Source: Blastomyces gilchristii SLH14081
Taxonomy: Eukaryota > Ascomycota > Eurotiomycetes > Onygenales > Ajellomycetaceae
Direction: 5' to 3'
DNA length: 32,966 bases
Assembly (NCBI RefSeq): GCF_000003855.2
Contig: NW_003101672.1
Coordinates: 92,318 to 125,283, forward strand
A program made the translations under genes and the position numbers. The notes beneath the pieces were generated by a model that searched no databases, was not told the DNA's origin, and saw only the letters and a list, made by a program, of their open reading frames with translations. Below, in pieces: positions 21,898 through 32,867 of this stretch (the stretch's first letter is position 1; every line of letters starts with the position of its first letter).

Positions 21898-22209
21898 TAT
21901 AAGAAGTCTACATTGAATAGATCAGTATAATATTTATAGATCTTATATAACAAAGTGAAAAACATTAGAGAAGAAAAAAAGAGAAAGTGCAGAAATCACT
22001 GATTAAAGTGAATATTTATACATGTACATGATGAAGCTTCAGAGTGAAAGAATAGAAATTCTGTGTATGCAGTGAAGCTTCAGAGCGGAAGAATAGAAAT
22101 TTCAGCAGTTTTTCAGCTGAGAATTGACAACTGAGAATGAAGGCTCTCAGTGAAATCTATGAAGTGTAATGAAATAGTCTATATAATTGATCAGGCGCAG
22201 CCCGCTACA
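21898..22209 (-). repeat. Family 1 LTR, copy D
   Basis: It is about 312 bp, starting TGTAGCGGGCTGCGCCTGAT at 22209 on the - strand and ending near 21898. It is the 5' LTR of the gag on its left. Its right flank is the C-terminal end of a LINE, so this element inserted into or next to the 3' end of that LINE. The primer site inside it (about 21885-21895) is mutated. Confidence 0.85.
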
Positions 22210-22229
22210 GAGACTATAATAAAAGAAAA

Positions 22230-23137
22230 ATATTAAAAGATATTATATAGCTGTTTTAACAGACTATATCTGATCAATTTTCACCTCTTTATATTCAGAT
22301 ATTTCTGAATTCATTTATTGTCTTATAGCTGCTTAAGTGTCTGACAGAAAGTCTATTAAATATTTAATTCCTGTCTCAGTTCAGAATAAGAATCTCATAT
22401 TTAATTGATTTAAATCATACTTCTCTTTTAATCTGACTCTGAGACTATTGTATAGTGCACAATGCATTATAATATACTAAGAATTTTCATTTGCATGCAG
22501 AGTGAGGATTCTGTTGAATCAAATCTATTATCAAATCTTTGTATATAAGATTTGAAATAATCATGTTCTAGTTTCAGCTGAATTATAAATGAGAATATTT
22601 TCTTTTTACATTTAATGAAACAAGATTTTCACTTGAGTTTTGTTTCAAATCTTGAATAATATATACTCTTCTTTTATTTCTGCCAGCTTTCATTTCACTT
22701 ATCTAAATAAGATTCTTTTATCTTTCTCTTTATAAAAGACTAGATCACTGTTTTTTGAATAGATTTGCTTAATTCTGAACTCTTTTTTACAGCTGAATCA
22801 GTCAATTGATTGTCATGAATATTTATATAAGTAGAAACTTAGTGTAGATAAATTATCAGTTTTAATATTCTTCTCTTTTGAATTTTCATAACAGAATTTA
22901 AAATCTGTTTAAGATTCATTTGATCATTATAAATCTCACTATTTCTAAGTCTTTTTAAATCAGCTTGACTATTAGAGAATATTTATATCTCTTTTAAACT
23001 ATTTTCTCTTTTATAAGATTTTATTTCAATGAGTTTGAAAGCTTTCATTATTACAAATAGTTCAGTATTAAAGACTTCAGATTCATAGTCTAAATTTCAG
23101 ACATCTGAGATAAAATTAATATTATCTTCAGTATCAG
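22230..23137 (-). pseudogene. Tad1-like LINE: RNase H and C-terminal tail
   Basis: This is the end of the second ORF of a non-LTR retrotransposon. With stops read through, the - strand gives RNase H motifs: EVFNTELFVIMKAFKL (catalytic Glu block), IFSNSQADLKRLRN (normally FSDSQAAL; the Asp is Asn) and YINIHDNQLTDSAVKK (normally h-x-GNE-x-AD-x-x-AK). About 150 residues later comes the tail YIIMHCALYNSLRVRLK and then TETGIKYLIDFLSDTWAA, which matches the HLLxxCPxYxxLR and GIKxLxxFIxxTG pattern typical of fungal LINEs. The 5' part is cut off at 23138 by the family 3 LTR, and the 3' end by LTR D. Confidence 0.7.
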
Positions 23138-23410
23138 TGTGGTTCGGAAGAACGTACAATCACCGGATAATAACGCGGCCGCTTCCGAACTTGCTTACGA
23201 ATGTAAAGAGGCCATAGCGGCCATCAATTAATTTAGTGTATAGTATATAAGAAGCCAGTGTACACCTGTAATCATACACTGACTTAAGCAACCTTTGAAT
23301 CACATCTGATAGCATGTCTAAAAACTGGTGAGAAGTGCAGACTTCTTCAGAACATGATAATTTCATCTATGAAGTGATTCATAGTTATCATGTCAGTGTG
23401 GTTCTAGAAC
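23138..23410 (+). repeat. 5' LTR of the family 3 element
   Basis: It starts TGTGGTTCGGAAGAACGTAC; its end is not certain. A CA at 23394-23395 would give 258 bp and leave GTGTGGTTCTAGAAC as a possible primer site, while ACA at 23408-23410 would give 273 bp. A TATA-like TATATAAG lies at about 23243-23250. It keeps CG-rich parts such as GCGGCCGC, which are changed to CTCGGCTGC in the 3' copy. The - strand open frame 23160-23366 (68 codons) lies wholly inside the LTR and is probably not a gene. Confidence 0.6.
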
Positions 23411-23770
23411 ATCTTAAAAGATAGTGTATAAAGTGTGATGAGTGAAAGAGCATCTGATTGATACTGCTTCACTTATTGAGGGAAAACTTCACACCCAGGC
23501 GAATGCCATGTATGAGACATGAATGAATGCGGTGTGAGAAAGAGAATGAGAGTGATGAACCAGATTCAAAGAAGTCCACTCCCTACTCAAAAGAAGGATA
23601 AAAAGAGAGAGTAGTCATCACCGGAGTCATACAATGATAACAGAAATCATATAATGATATAGCAATATAACAATATGACGATATAACAATATAGTAATAT
23701 AATGATATAGTGATATAACAATATAGTAATATAATAATAGACATCATACAATTAATAAGAAATCACTGAA
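23411..23770 (+). other. Leader of family 3 with a short-unit minisatellite
   Basis: Between LTR and gag there is a moderately GC-rich stretch (23440-23630) without a clear frame. It is followed at about 23640-23745 by a 9-11-bp repeat of the type ARYAATATA (ATATAACAATATAGTAATAT). It may be the untranslated leader. Confidence 0.45.
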
Positions 23771-25200
23771 ATGAATATCTTCTCTAGTTAATATAAACAA
23801 CACTCTTCTCTGCTATCTGAAACAGAAGATATACAGAACCTCTCAGAGAGTTTACTCAAAGCAGTAAGAAAAGCAGCTGAAACTGCTGAACTGAAATCAA
23901 AGCTCTGTACATGTACAAGAATTCTAAATGAGATCAAGATCTTGCATACACAGTGACAGGCTGAGATGAAAGTCAAACAATAATTAGTATTTACTGCAGA
24001 TCAAGTATTCACTATAAAGAGCTTCACTGATGCAATCATCATTATTAATAAGAATAGAGAAAACCAGATCTTAGATCTACAGCAGAAGATTAAATATTTA
24101 CACAGATAAATAACTATACTGAATCTAAAGATCTTATTATAATTATTTACAATCTCTTTAGAAGTGTATATATTATCAGAGATCACTGTACAGAATGAGA
24201 ATCTGAGTATAAGATATATTAAGCTGAAAGATCTGTCAGAGCTATTAAGCTTTAATAATAACTGAAAAAATGATGCTATAATCAGCTAACTAAGTCAGAT
24301 GTGATTATATTATTGAATTAAATATGAACTCATAGACAGATAGTTAACAGAATTTCAACAAGTCTTAAGATCTGCTGTATTTCTATATAAAAAAGTGAAG
24401 TCATTATAAATAACTGATAAAAAAATGAATTTCATAGATTTGAAGTAATATTCATTTTTATAAACATGAAATGAGTTTTTCAAATGAATCTTATATAACT
24501 TTGAGAAAGTGAATATATAAGATAAGTATTATAAATACTTCACTGAGTGTAGATAAGTAAGAAATCTTATATCATATTTCATATACTTCAGTTTACACTA
24601 TTTTATATTGAATAAAGAGTTTTCAACATCTTTCTGTTTACAGATCTTCATTCATAGTCTTACACCTGAGTTAAGAGTAGAATAAAAATACTTAATCTCA
24701 TAATCAGATACAGTGAAAGAAGTATATAACATTCTTATTGTATAGAAATAAGTGAGTCAATTATAATAGAAAATACTGCAATTGAGTATATTTCAGCAGA
24801 GAATAGATTATCAGACTTCTATAACACAAGTTATACACTCAGATGCAATGAATTTAGATCTGAATATTATCACTAAAGTACTGAATTCTCTGAAAAAGAG
24901 ATTCTCTGAGTGAAAATCTTGATATTATGAGTATTAAGCTTGCTTCAACTGTGAATATTAAAATCATGATATAAAAGATTGCACATAGTATACACAGTTA
25001 AGAAAAGTAAGAGAGTTAAAAAACTAGCAGAATCAGTGAGCTTGAAGACACTTACTAATATTCTATGAAAAGTCTTCAAGATGAAAGAGATGCCTGTATT
25101 AGATGATTCTCTGAATTCTGTAAATATTAAGAGAAAGCAGGCTTCTGAATGAGATGTAGATAAGAATGATGAAGTGAATACTTATCTCAATATCTTAAGA
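23771..25200 (+). pseudogene. gag of family 3
   Basis: The frame begins near an ATG at 23773 and reads SETEDIQNLSESLLKAVRKA, then an Ala/Lys/Glu-rich helical stretch. The - strand frames 23788-23976 and 24001-24186 are shadows of it. The nucleocapsid is clear: CFNCEY, a stop, NHDIKDC at 24941-24982, a C-x2-C-x4-H-x4-C zinc knuckle with all four ligands kept. Stops in the middle part prevent function. It is not similar in sequence to the family 1 gag. Confidence 0.7.
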
Positions 25201-25229
25201 CCTGAAATATTAATATATAAGAAGCACTT

Positions 25230-27220
25230 GAGTAAGAATTGAGAGATGACTGTAAAAGTGTTAACAGACACAGAAGCTTCTACACAATATATTAACAATT
25301 ATATAATTTAAAGACTGAAAGAGATCTGCTGAGTGAAGAATTTCTGATATATAAGATTATCTGATAACTAATACTTGATATCACTTATAAGAGTAAGAGT
25401 TCTCTTGCACTTCAGAGAATGATCTTGCTACATTTAAGTATGAGAGCTGTAGAATATGAAATACAATCTTATTCTCAGACTCAATTGATTTCAAAAATTC
25501 AATTCACAGATTCAATGATATATATATTATATATGATTAACTGATAGAAAGAAAACAGTTCATATAATTCTATTAACTGATATGAGAAGAACATTTCACA
25601 TCTCTGATATAGAAGAGTTAAATCTGCTTATATATTAATAAGCAAAGAGAATAATTCACAAGATCTTATCTGAAAGCATTCTGTATATTATACAGAATCT
25701 GAAAGTGAAGAAAATCAAGATAAAGAATATATGAAAGAACAAGTATATGAAGAAGCTTCTGAAGAAGTATGAAAAGATCTTTTAAACAGATCTTTCATCA
25801 GAATTGTCACTGAAACAAGAATTTGTATATGAGATTGACACAGAGAATGTAAAACCAGTTAATCAGAATGCATACTCTCTATTACAAACATATCTTGAAG
25901 AATAGAAGTATCAGATCACAGACCTTCTAGAACATAGTCTTATATAACTCTTATCAAGTACATGAAGCTTCTCAGTTCTATTTGTGAAAAAGACAGATAA
26001 GAAGTAATGAATATGTATTGATTATTAAGCACTTAACAAGCTTATAATTAAGAATAAATATTTACTATCACAGATTCAATAACAGTTGAATACAGTTGAA
26101 AACACTTAATATCTATCAAAGATTAATCTTCTCTCAGAATACTGACAGATCTATGTAGATAAACTGTTAATCTCATAAACTGTGTTTAATATATAATGAG
26201 AGAAGTTTGAATTCCTGACAATGTCATTCAGTCTAATAAATACATCTGTTATCTTTTAAACAATGATGAATACAATTCTGTATAAACAGAATGAAATCTT
26301 ATATCTTATATATCTTAATGACATTCTAGTCTTTTTAAACTTATATAATGAACATCTGAAACATCTCAATGAAATGCTTATAACTCTGACAGAGTATAAG
26401 CTCTATATTAAATCAATAAAGTATGTGTTTGAAATGAAAGAGTTGAAGTTTATAGAATATGTAATAAGTGATGACTGTATACATCTCATCTCAGAGAAAT
26501 TGAATATTATAGTGAATTGACTGTGACTGAGAAACATATATTATGTATAACAGTTTCTTGAGTTAGTCTTATATTACTGCAGATTTATCAAGAATTTCAC
26601 ATAAATATCTACACTACTCTCAGATCTCTTAAAAGAAATAGATGCAAATCTGCAAAAGAAGAAGTTTCATTTAATTATCAGAAATATCACATGTGAAGAG
26701 ACTTTTCTCACACTGAGAAAATGTGTAATAATATTCTCAGTGCTTCTTTAACTAGATCATAATAAATCTTTCTATATTGAGATAAATGCATCTGAATAAG
26801 CTATCAAAGACACTCTTCTACAGATGAGTAAGAATAGTAAGCTGCACTCAGTGATATACAATGATAGAAAACTATCAGATGTCAAGCTCAATTACTCAGT
26901 ATATAAAAAGAAATTACTAGTATTATTATTATTATTATTCTTCAATTATAGATGTATACAGTCAGAGACTATGACATCTATCTGAGAACTATTAGTTCTC
27001 AGGGTTTTTCCTATATCTGTAAAGTTAACTATTATACATTCATCAATTTCAGATATATAAAATCAGAAAATTCCAGCTCAGAATACAAAAACTGTTTATA
27101 AATTACAGTGTTTTAACATCTTCTGATACTTTGAAATCATTTGACAATATCATGACAAAGAAAAAGAGAAAGAGAACACAGTCTTAAAGATAGACACATT
27201 AAATAGATAGATAGAAAGAA
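25230..27220 (+). pseudogene. Family 3 pol, part 1: protease, RT, RNase H
   Basis: The protease motif is DTEAS at 25267-25281; the Gly of the normal DTGAS is Glu, a GGA-to-GAA change. RT follows from about 25850: VLFVKKTDKK, IDYWALNKLI, then TMMNTILYKQNE and the active-site box YLND at 26311-26322 (normally YLDD), with ILVFLNLYNEHLKHL. The longest open piece, 26263-26520, is an in-frame part of RT. RNase H runs over about 26740-27190, and ends with KLQCFNIFWYFEIIW and DTLNR, the ADALSR end typical of gypsy. The sequence then runs into the insert at about 27340. Confidence 0.88.
26982..27002. repeat. Perfect 10-bp palindrome with one-base centre
   Basis: CTGAGAACTA, T, TAGTTCTCAG. It lies in the family 3 RNase H region. 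It could be chance or a recognition site. Confidence 0.6.
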
Positions 27221-27339
27221 ATTGAAAGAAAAAGATAAAGTAAAGAGAGCTACAGAATAAGATCTCTGCAGTTTACATCTTAAGCTATATACATATTTTA
27301 ACACTCTATATAATCAATCATCATCTCTGTTCTCTCAGG

Positions 27340-27998
27340 CCTGCTTCAGGAATTATCATTCCCTCTAAAGAGCTGCCGCCCAGCTAGCTCCTGTAACTAG
27401 CTTACTCATAAGTGAGATTCTTACTAAGAATAACATCAGAGCTACTCAATTCTAGTTAAGTCTCTAATCTTTCAGCTGTCAATCTCAGCATTCCAGCCTA
27501 TCAATTGACTGTCACAGTCTTGCTTGCACTAATCACCTATTAAGAGTGCCTAGGCCTTGTCTCATCTAGGTCCTTGCTAGGCCCAGGGTGTCCTAATTGA
27601 ATAGTTATTAAATCTCATTCCCTGGAAGTGGGTGTCTAGAGTGAGGAGAATGAGACCTGGTCAGTTAAGCTTGATAATGATTCACTATTCTGCAGACACT
27701 CTAGATCTCAATCACTCTAGTACTGATCTAACTTGAAGTGTCTGCAGGGCTGTTAATCCTAAGATCAGTGAGAATTAGCGCCCGGGAACCCCCAGGATGA
27801 ATATCTTAAGCTTGATGATGATTCACTATAGTGCATCCAGGGGCCCCCGGTACTGTTTTATGACTTAACAGTGGAAGCTGTGGTTAAGATGGCTCTCACA
27901 GGGTTCGAACCTGCCCCCTCTTGGCATTCATTCCCCGGGGGGAAGGCCGCTAATTGAGGCTTCATGGTAGCGTAGTTAACCACTACGCCACCGGGCCA
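27340..27998 (-). mobile_element. tRNA-headed SINE-like insert, GC-rich
   Basis: This block of about 650 bp has far more CC, GG and CG than the gypsy pol it interrupts. At its right end, on the - strand, it starts like a tRNA: GGCCCGG, box A TGGCGTAGTGG (27980-27990), a D arm with GCGT/ACGC pairing, and box B GGTTCGAACCC (27901-27911). Boxes A and B are RNA polymerase III promoter parts. The acceptor ends (GGCCCGG, GAGAGCC) pair poorly, so it is a derived tRNA, as in a SINE. The body carries two copies of TTAAGCTTGATRATGATTCA 141 bases apart (27665 and 27806) and an inverted pair CTGCAGACACT/AGTGTCTGCAG. The left boundary and target duplication were not found. Confidence 0.5.
27901..27997 (-). 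tRNA. tRNA-like sequence (pol III box A and box B), degenerate
   Basis: A D arm and a T arm (GCAGG, TTCGAAC, CCTGT) are visible, with a hairpin TTCCCC/GGGGAA in the place of a long variable arm. The anticodon arm is not convincing and the acceptor stem mismatches at about three of seven pairs. A tRNA pseudogene or SINE head is more likely than a working tRNA, so no amino acid is assigned. Confidence 0.45.
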
Positions 27999-28009
27999 AA
28001 AAATTGCTA

Positions 28010-29770
28010 GTAATTAAACACAGACTGGCATTGTGAGATAGATATATCAATAACAGGTATATGACAACAGTGATCACAGATTATAAAAGCCTTGTCTATC
28101 TATAATTAATAATAAAACCTTTCAAATGCTTAGCATATTGAATCTCAGAGTTTTAAGTATACAATCTTTATATTAAATACTGAAAGAAATTGAATACTGT
28201 GATATCTGATGCAATCAGTTACAGACCTGATTTCATGAGTGAGAGTTCTGTGAACTAGATATAAGAAAAGTTTGTATTAAACATGCTGAGAGAGTGTAAG
28301 AAATCAGAATGAGTGAATGCAATGATCTCTTACTTAAAGAACAGTAAGATGTCAGATAATAAGTATCTTATGAAAGTAGTAGAAGAGATGCTTTCAAACT
28401 TCAAGCTAAGGAAATTGAAAAATGATGTTATGCTTTACTGTGATCTAGAATATATGAAAGCTCTCTATCTAGAATATTTATTTAGACACAACTTGATGAC
28501 TCACATACATAAGAAATTCAGTCACTTAGAAAGCTCTGAACTTATAAGTATACTCAAATCAAGAGTATACTGACCAAGTATGACTGAGAACATTCAGATA
28601 TATGCTCACAAGTGCCTGAATTGTCAGATTACAAAAGAATCTAAGAAAGAGTTAGAACATGAGAAAGTGTAATATCAGATAAAGTGTATAATACAATCAT
28701 TTAAATAATGAGAGATGAATCTCATAGATATATTACTGTAAACATTAAATAAAAATCAATGAATAATCACTGCTATTGATTACACTACTGACTGATCAGT
28801 TATGAAAGCAGTTTCAGAGATAATAGAGAAGATAGTAATGAAGTTTCTATATAATAAGATCTATATCAACTATGAAATACTGTGTGAGATTCTAACTGAT
28901 AATAGTGTGAATCTCATAGAAGAAGTGATGAGGCATTTCATAGGTCAGTTATAGACAAGATATTGTAGAACAACACTATATCACTCACAGATAAATGAGA
29001 AAGTAAAACACTGGAATGAAATCTTGAGTAATATGCTGATAAAATATCTAGTGAGTAAGTCTATAAGATTATGAAATGAATATCTCAGTTAGATACTATT
29101 AGTCACATGAATTCAGCAGCATGCAGTCTTCAAGTGTTTATCATTCTATCTGTTGTATGAATTACATCCACGCATTCTGAAGAATGCTTTGAAAAAGATG
29201 AGAGAGAAAACAGTAGTTACAGATGCAGTAGTAGCAGTGGCAGACACAACAGTCATGAATATAAAATCAAGATTAAAAGAGATCAGTCACACATGTACAA
29301 AAGCTAACAAGTTACTTCTAAACTGAGCAATTCAATTGAAAAGAATACAAGACTCACTAGTTAAGAAATTAAGTCTCAAGATGAGAATGTAAGTTCTTGT
29401 ATACAATAAGAGTTCTGAGAAGTTTCAATCTAGATGATTTGAGCTATATAAAATACTTAAATCACATTCTCTGAGAATATACACATTGAAAGAATTAGAG
29501 AAACAGATCTTATATAACTTAATAAATGATTCATATCTTATAAAAGTAAAGATGTAAGATCTGAGTGAATTATAATTATTCAAAGCACTATTATCAGTAT
29601 TGAAAAAGAAGAGACTTATAATTGAAAAGTCTCACAAAGTAAGAGAAATTATAGATGCTTATGAATCAGATGATCTCACTTATTTCAATCTTTTCACAAT
29701 TATAAGAAAAGAATGAAAAGAAATGAAGAAATCAGATGAATATCACACTCTAATAAGTAATGAGACTGTA
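28010..29770 (+). pseudogene. Family 3 pol, part 2: integrase
   Basis: This continues pol after the insert. The open piece 28313-28573 ends in the zinc module (HKKFSHLESSELISILKSRV), and past a TGA (for Trp) the CLNCQITK pair completes it. Catalytic core: first aspartate at 28778-28780 (TAIDYTTD), second at 28898-28900 (ILTDNSVN). The glutamate position reads Lys (NEKVKH, 29006-29008), a G-to-A change that destroys the active site. The C-terminal part runs through YELHPRILKNALKKM to about 29770. No chromodomain is obvious, unlike families 1 and 2. Confidence 0.85.
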
Positions 29771-31039
29771 GCCGATTGTATGATAATACACTGCAGATAG
29801 TAGATGTAACACAGTAAAGAGCAGTCTCAAAGTAACAGACTTATATGTGAATCAGATTACAGAAGAAAAAGAAATTCAGAGTTGAATTCAACTATTTACA
29901 TCAGTTCAATTGTGAAGATAACAGAGAATGAATCATCTGAAATATTCACAGATGCATGAGATCAAGTCATCTTAATCTCTGAAGATGCTTAGAGATCAGG
30001 TGAGATTAGTTTCAATGAGCTGTTCACTGTAGTGATCTGAGCAGGCAAAGAGAGACAGTATAATATGTGAGATAGAATCACAAAAGATAAAAGCTGCTGA
30101 ACCTAGTCACTGAATACTGTATTATATAGAGATTGTGTAAGAGTGATAACTAGCAGACAAAGAAAAAGCATAAGAAAAGAAAAGAGATAATGAATTAATT
30201 ATCAACTGTAAAAGTCAGCTGTAAAAGACAAATGTTATTATATACATCTCATTCACTTTTATATATCATATGTTTAATCTATTTCCAACACTATGTCATC
30301 TGAAAAACATTAAAAACAAAGAAAATCTTAAAACTTAAGATCTGTAAGAAATTTGAGAGCTGTAAGCTGCTTTTACAACAATGCTGTGCATGTCTCTGAT
30401 TTCTCTACTGCTCTGTGTATAATATTAATGTCATTTATCACAAGATTGACTGGAATATTAATATAGGAATGTGTATGTGTACATGTAGAAAAATTGAAGA
30501 AGAGTATGAAATTCACAGAATCAGAAGCCAGAGCAGAGAGAATGAAGATAGAAGAAATAGAAGAAGAAGAAGACACAGAACTGAATAAATAATAGCAGAA
30601 GTCACTCAGAGCTGAATACTTACAATCTTGTATGCATACAATCTTCTCTGCAGAAGAGAGAGAGAAAGTGATGAAAGAAGCTTAAAGATGAAAGAAGATA
30701 GTCTTAGCAGTGTTATCATCTTTGATTAAAATAATCTCTGACACTGAAGTAACTAAGAACTATTATTAGCATATAAAACTGTAAAAGCAGAGGTAACAAT
30801 TATTAAATAAATATCTACTGACCTTAGAAGTGTACATGTAATTACAACATGCACAAGACTTCTCAGAAAAAGAGAGAGAGATACAGAGAAATGCAGAAAA
30901 CAGAATACAGTATATGAATAACTTATTCTCATAATAATATCTCAGACAAGATGTATAAGTCTCACATCTGTGAGTGTAAAAGAGTATAACATCTATGTTC
31001 TTATTTCTGAAAACACAGATATCTTTTGCCTGCATCATG
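29771..31039 (+). other. Family 3 post-integrase region, left part
   Basis: The DNA is decayed but has a possible + strand frame at 30508-30778: KFTESEARAERMKIEEIEEE, then a stop-containing stretch with FSAEEREKVMKEA. It is charged and helical. The - strand frame 30373-30576 is probably its shadow. I recognise no family. Gypsy elements do not usually have a gene here. Confidence 0.35.
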
Positions 31040-31047
31040 AAGTCAGA

Positions 31048-31553
31048 TAGACTGACCGTGTGACCGTGTCTGAGACCAGGACCAGATTTTTTAATAGTCT
31101 CATTACCAATTCGACTGATCCCATTACACGGTTTTAACATTAGATAGTAGTCTTATACTGTCTCAGTGAGACTTACTGTCTACTCTTGTCACATTTTTCA
31201 AATGAGACCATGATTTCCACTTCTCAATTTAAATTATTTTTATTGCTTTAAATGACTTTAAATCTCATTTGAGTGTTACCAAAAAGCATTACTTTTTAAA
31301 AAATTAAAAATAGTCTAAAAAAAACCTTAAAATGTCTAAAAATAGTAACTTTATGCTAAGAATGGGACTAAATGAGACCAAATGAAACCACTTTCTCATT
31401 TTTTTCAAGTCATGGTTTCATTTTAAGATCTGATATATAGTCACTTTACATGTTTTTTTGATAGCCAGTCCCAGCGGGATTCACGCCAAGAAATGTATGA
31501 AACCAGACCAAATGAGATCAAACATGAAATTCATGGTTTCGGCGGCCAGTCTA
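31048..31553 (+). mobile_element. hAT-like MITE, copy 2 (506 bp)
   Basis: It has the same ends and length as the copy at 13465 and lies in the same orientation. The 8-bp target duplication AAGTCAGA is at 31040-31047 and 31554-31561. Differences from copy 1 are nearly all transitions (GGG/GAG, GCC/GCT, ACC/ATC), some mutated in one copy and some in the other. The - strand frame reaching in from 31140 is the same terminal frame as in copy 1 and is not a gene. Confidence 0.92.
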
Positions 31554-31561
31554 AAGTCAGA

Positions 31562-31880
31562 TAACAGATATCAGAGAATAGACTGATACAGATCTATTAT
31601 TCTGAAGAAATTCATCAGAGTGAATATTCTCATAATATTGAACTTTACAGTTGTAAAAAGTTTCTTAATATCTGTGAATACTATGACTTTGTGTACAATA
31701 AAACTTATAACAATTCTCTCTAAGAACAGAAAAATCAGCATCAGAAAGAAAAGATGAAAAAGAAAAAGACTTATAATTTTAATACTGTTAAGAGAGAGAG
31801 TGATTCTCTGATATAAATGAACAATTATCTTATTATAAATATTTAAAATAAACATAATAATCAGCATTTATGATCAAGCT
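31562..31880. other. AT-rich stretch with a hydrophobic antisense frame
   Basis: The - strand frame 31571-31867 (98 codons) is rich in Ile, Leu and Phe, with long hydrophobic runs. This is what AT-rich DNA gives by chance, but it follows the 152-codon frame after only 13 bases on the same strand. No function is assigned. Confidence 0.25.
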
Positions 31881-32339
31881 TCAGATAGTTGTGTCATATG
31901 CAGTCTTCATACAATAAATCATTCTAGAAGTTGATAAGAAGAGCAGAAGTGTATATACTGAGAAATGTGATTCATTAAGCCTACACAACATCTTCTTAAA
32001 CCAGGGAGAGCTGATAACAAAAGCAGAGGCAGCAGAATCAGAGGGGACAGAAGTAGTGAGAGTAGAGGTTGCAGGAATAGAGGTAGCAGAAGCGGGAGAA
32101 CCAGACACAGAGGCAGATGTAGAAGATTGAGAGAGAGTGGCAGGGAAATGAACAGAGAGGGCAGAGAGGGACACAGAAGACTCAGTCACACATAGTACAG
32201 ACAATTTCTTCATTATCACATTCTTCAAGTTCTCAATCAATGATTCAACATTGAGTTCACTATCATTGACAGATGCAGATCTGTCAATGTGTGAAGATTC
32301 TATATGAATAAAAACAAACATATCAGCATCTGCATTCAT
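31881..32339 (-). CDS. Antisense hypothetical protein, Ser/Thr/Ala/Pro-rich
   Basis: This is the longest open frame in the window, 152 codons, starting at an ATG at 32339 (MNADADMFVFIHIESSHIDR). Residues 1-60 are mixed and mildly helical. Residues 61-112 are a low-complexity Ser/Thr/Ala/Pro/Val chain (SSTSASVSGSPASATS). The end contains PWFKKMLCRLNE. It has no signal peptide and no recognised domain. It lies antisense between integrase and 3' LTR of the family 3 element. It keeps CC and GG steps and has no TGA interruption, unlike the gypsy genes. It may be a real accessory or captured gene, or a disordered Gag-like N-terminus. Chance opening is also possible because of the low complexity. 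Confidence 0.4.
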   Translation of the reverse strand: MNADADMFVFIHIESSHIDRSASVNDSELNVESLIENLKNVIMKKLSVLCVTESSVSLSALSVHFPATLSQSSTSASVSGSPASATSIPATSTLTTSVPSDSAASAFVISSPWFKKMLCRLNESHFSVYTLLLFLSTSRMIYCMKTAYDTTI

Positions 32340-32858
32340 GCAAAATTGTGTCAGAAAACATGATCAGAAGCTCACTGAGAAGAAAAACAGTCAAGAATGT
32401 ATGAGAAGATGAAGAAGATGTGTCATTCATAGTAATACATTCTGATGATTGTTAGAAGATAAACAAGTTCTGGTCATATTTCACAACACATTACACTTAC
32501 TGTTAATGAACTGCTCAGTATAAGCACTACAATGATGCTTATTATGAGAATGAGAAGCCATTGCCAGGAACATGTATAATGTGATAGATGAACAGATAGA
32601 AAGAGTTAAATAGAAGAAGAAGTAGAGATCTTGAATAAGATAGTAATATTTGATGATGATAATGATGAAGAAGATGATTGAAGAATGAGAAAAGTTAGTG
32701 AATGAGTGATGTAATATAGTGAAAGTGTCTTGATAAGAGTGTATGCAGAATGCTAGCTGAATCAGAGATAGATCACATAATTATGAAAACTAGTGACATG
32801 CTAATTCACATGAAGCTAGGACATATAACATGATCACATGGGCATGACTGAATCTGGT
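32340..32858. other. Family 3 3' untranslated region
   Basis: No gene is seen. GATGATGAT/GAAGAAGAT repeats occur at 32650-32680. The region ends in the purine tract before the 3' LTR. Confidence 0.4.
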
Positions 32859-32867
32859 GAGAGAGGA
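32859..32867 (+). promoter_or_regulatory. Polypurine tract of family 3
   Basis: GAGAGAGGA directly precedes the TGTGATTTG start of the second LTR copy, as expected for the plus-strand primer. Confidence 0.55.

Noticed and set aside
23160..23366. 68-codon - strand frame as a gene
   Set aside because: It lies inside the family 3 LTR. The peptide is similar in the second LTR copy only because the DNA is repeated.
27901..27997. A functional tRNA gene
   Set aside because: Box A and box B are good, but acceptor pairing and the anticodon arm are poor and the sequence continues into a SINE-like body.
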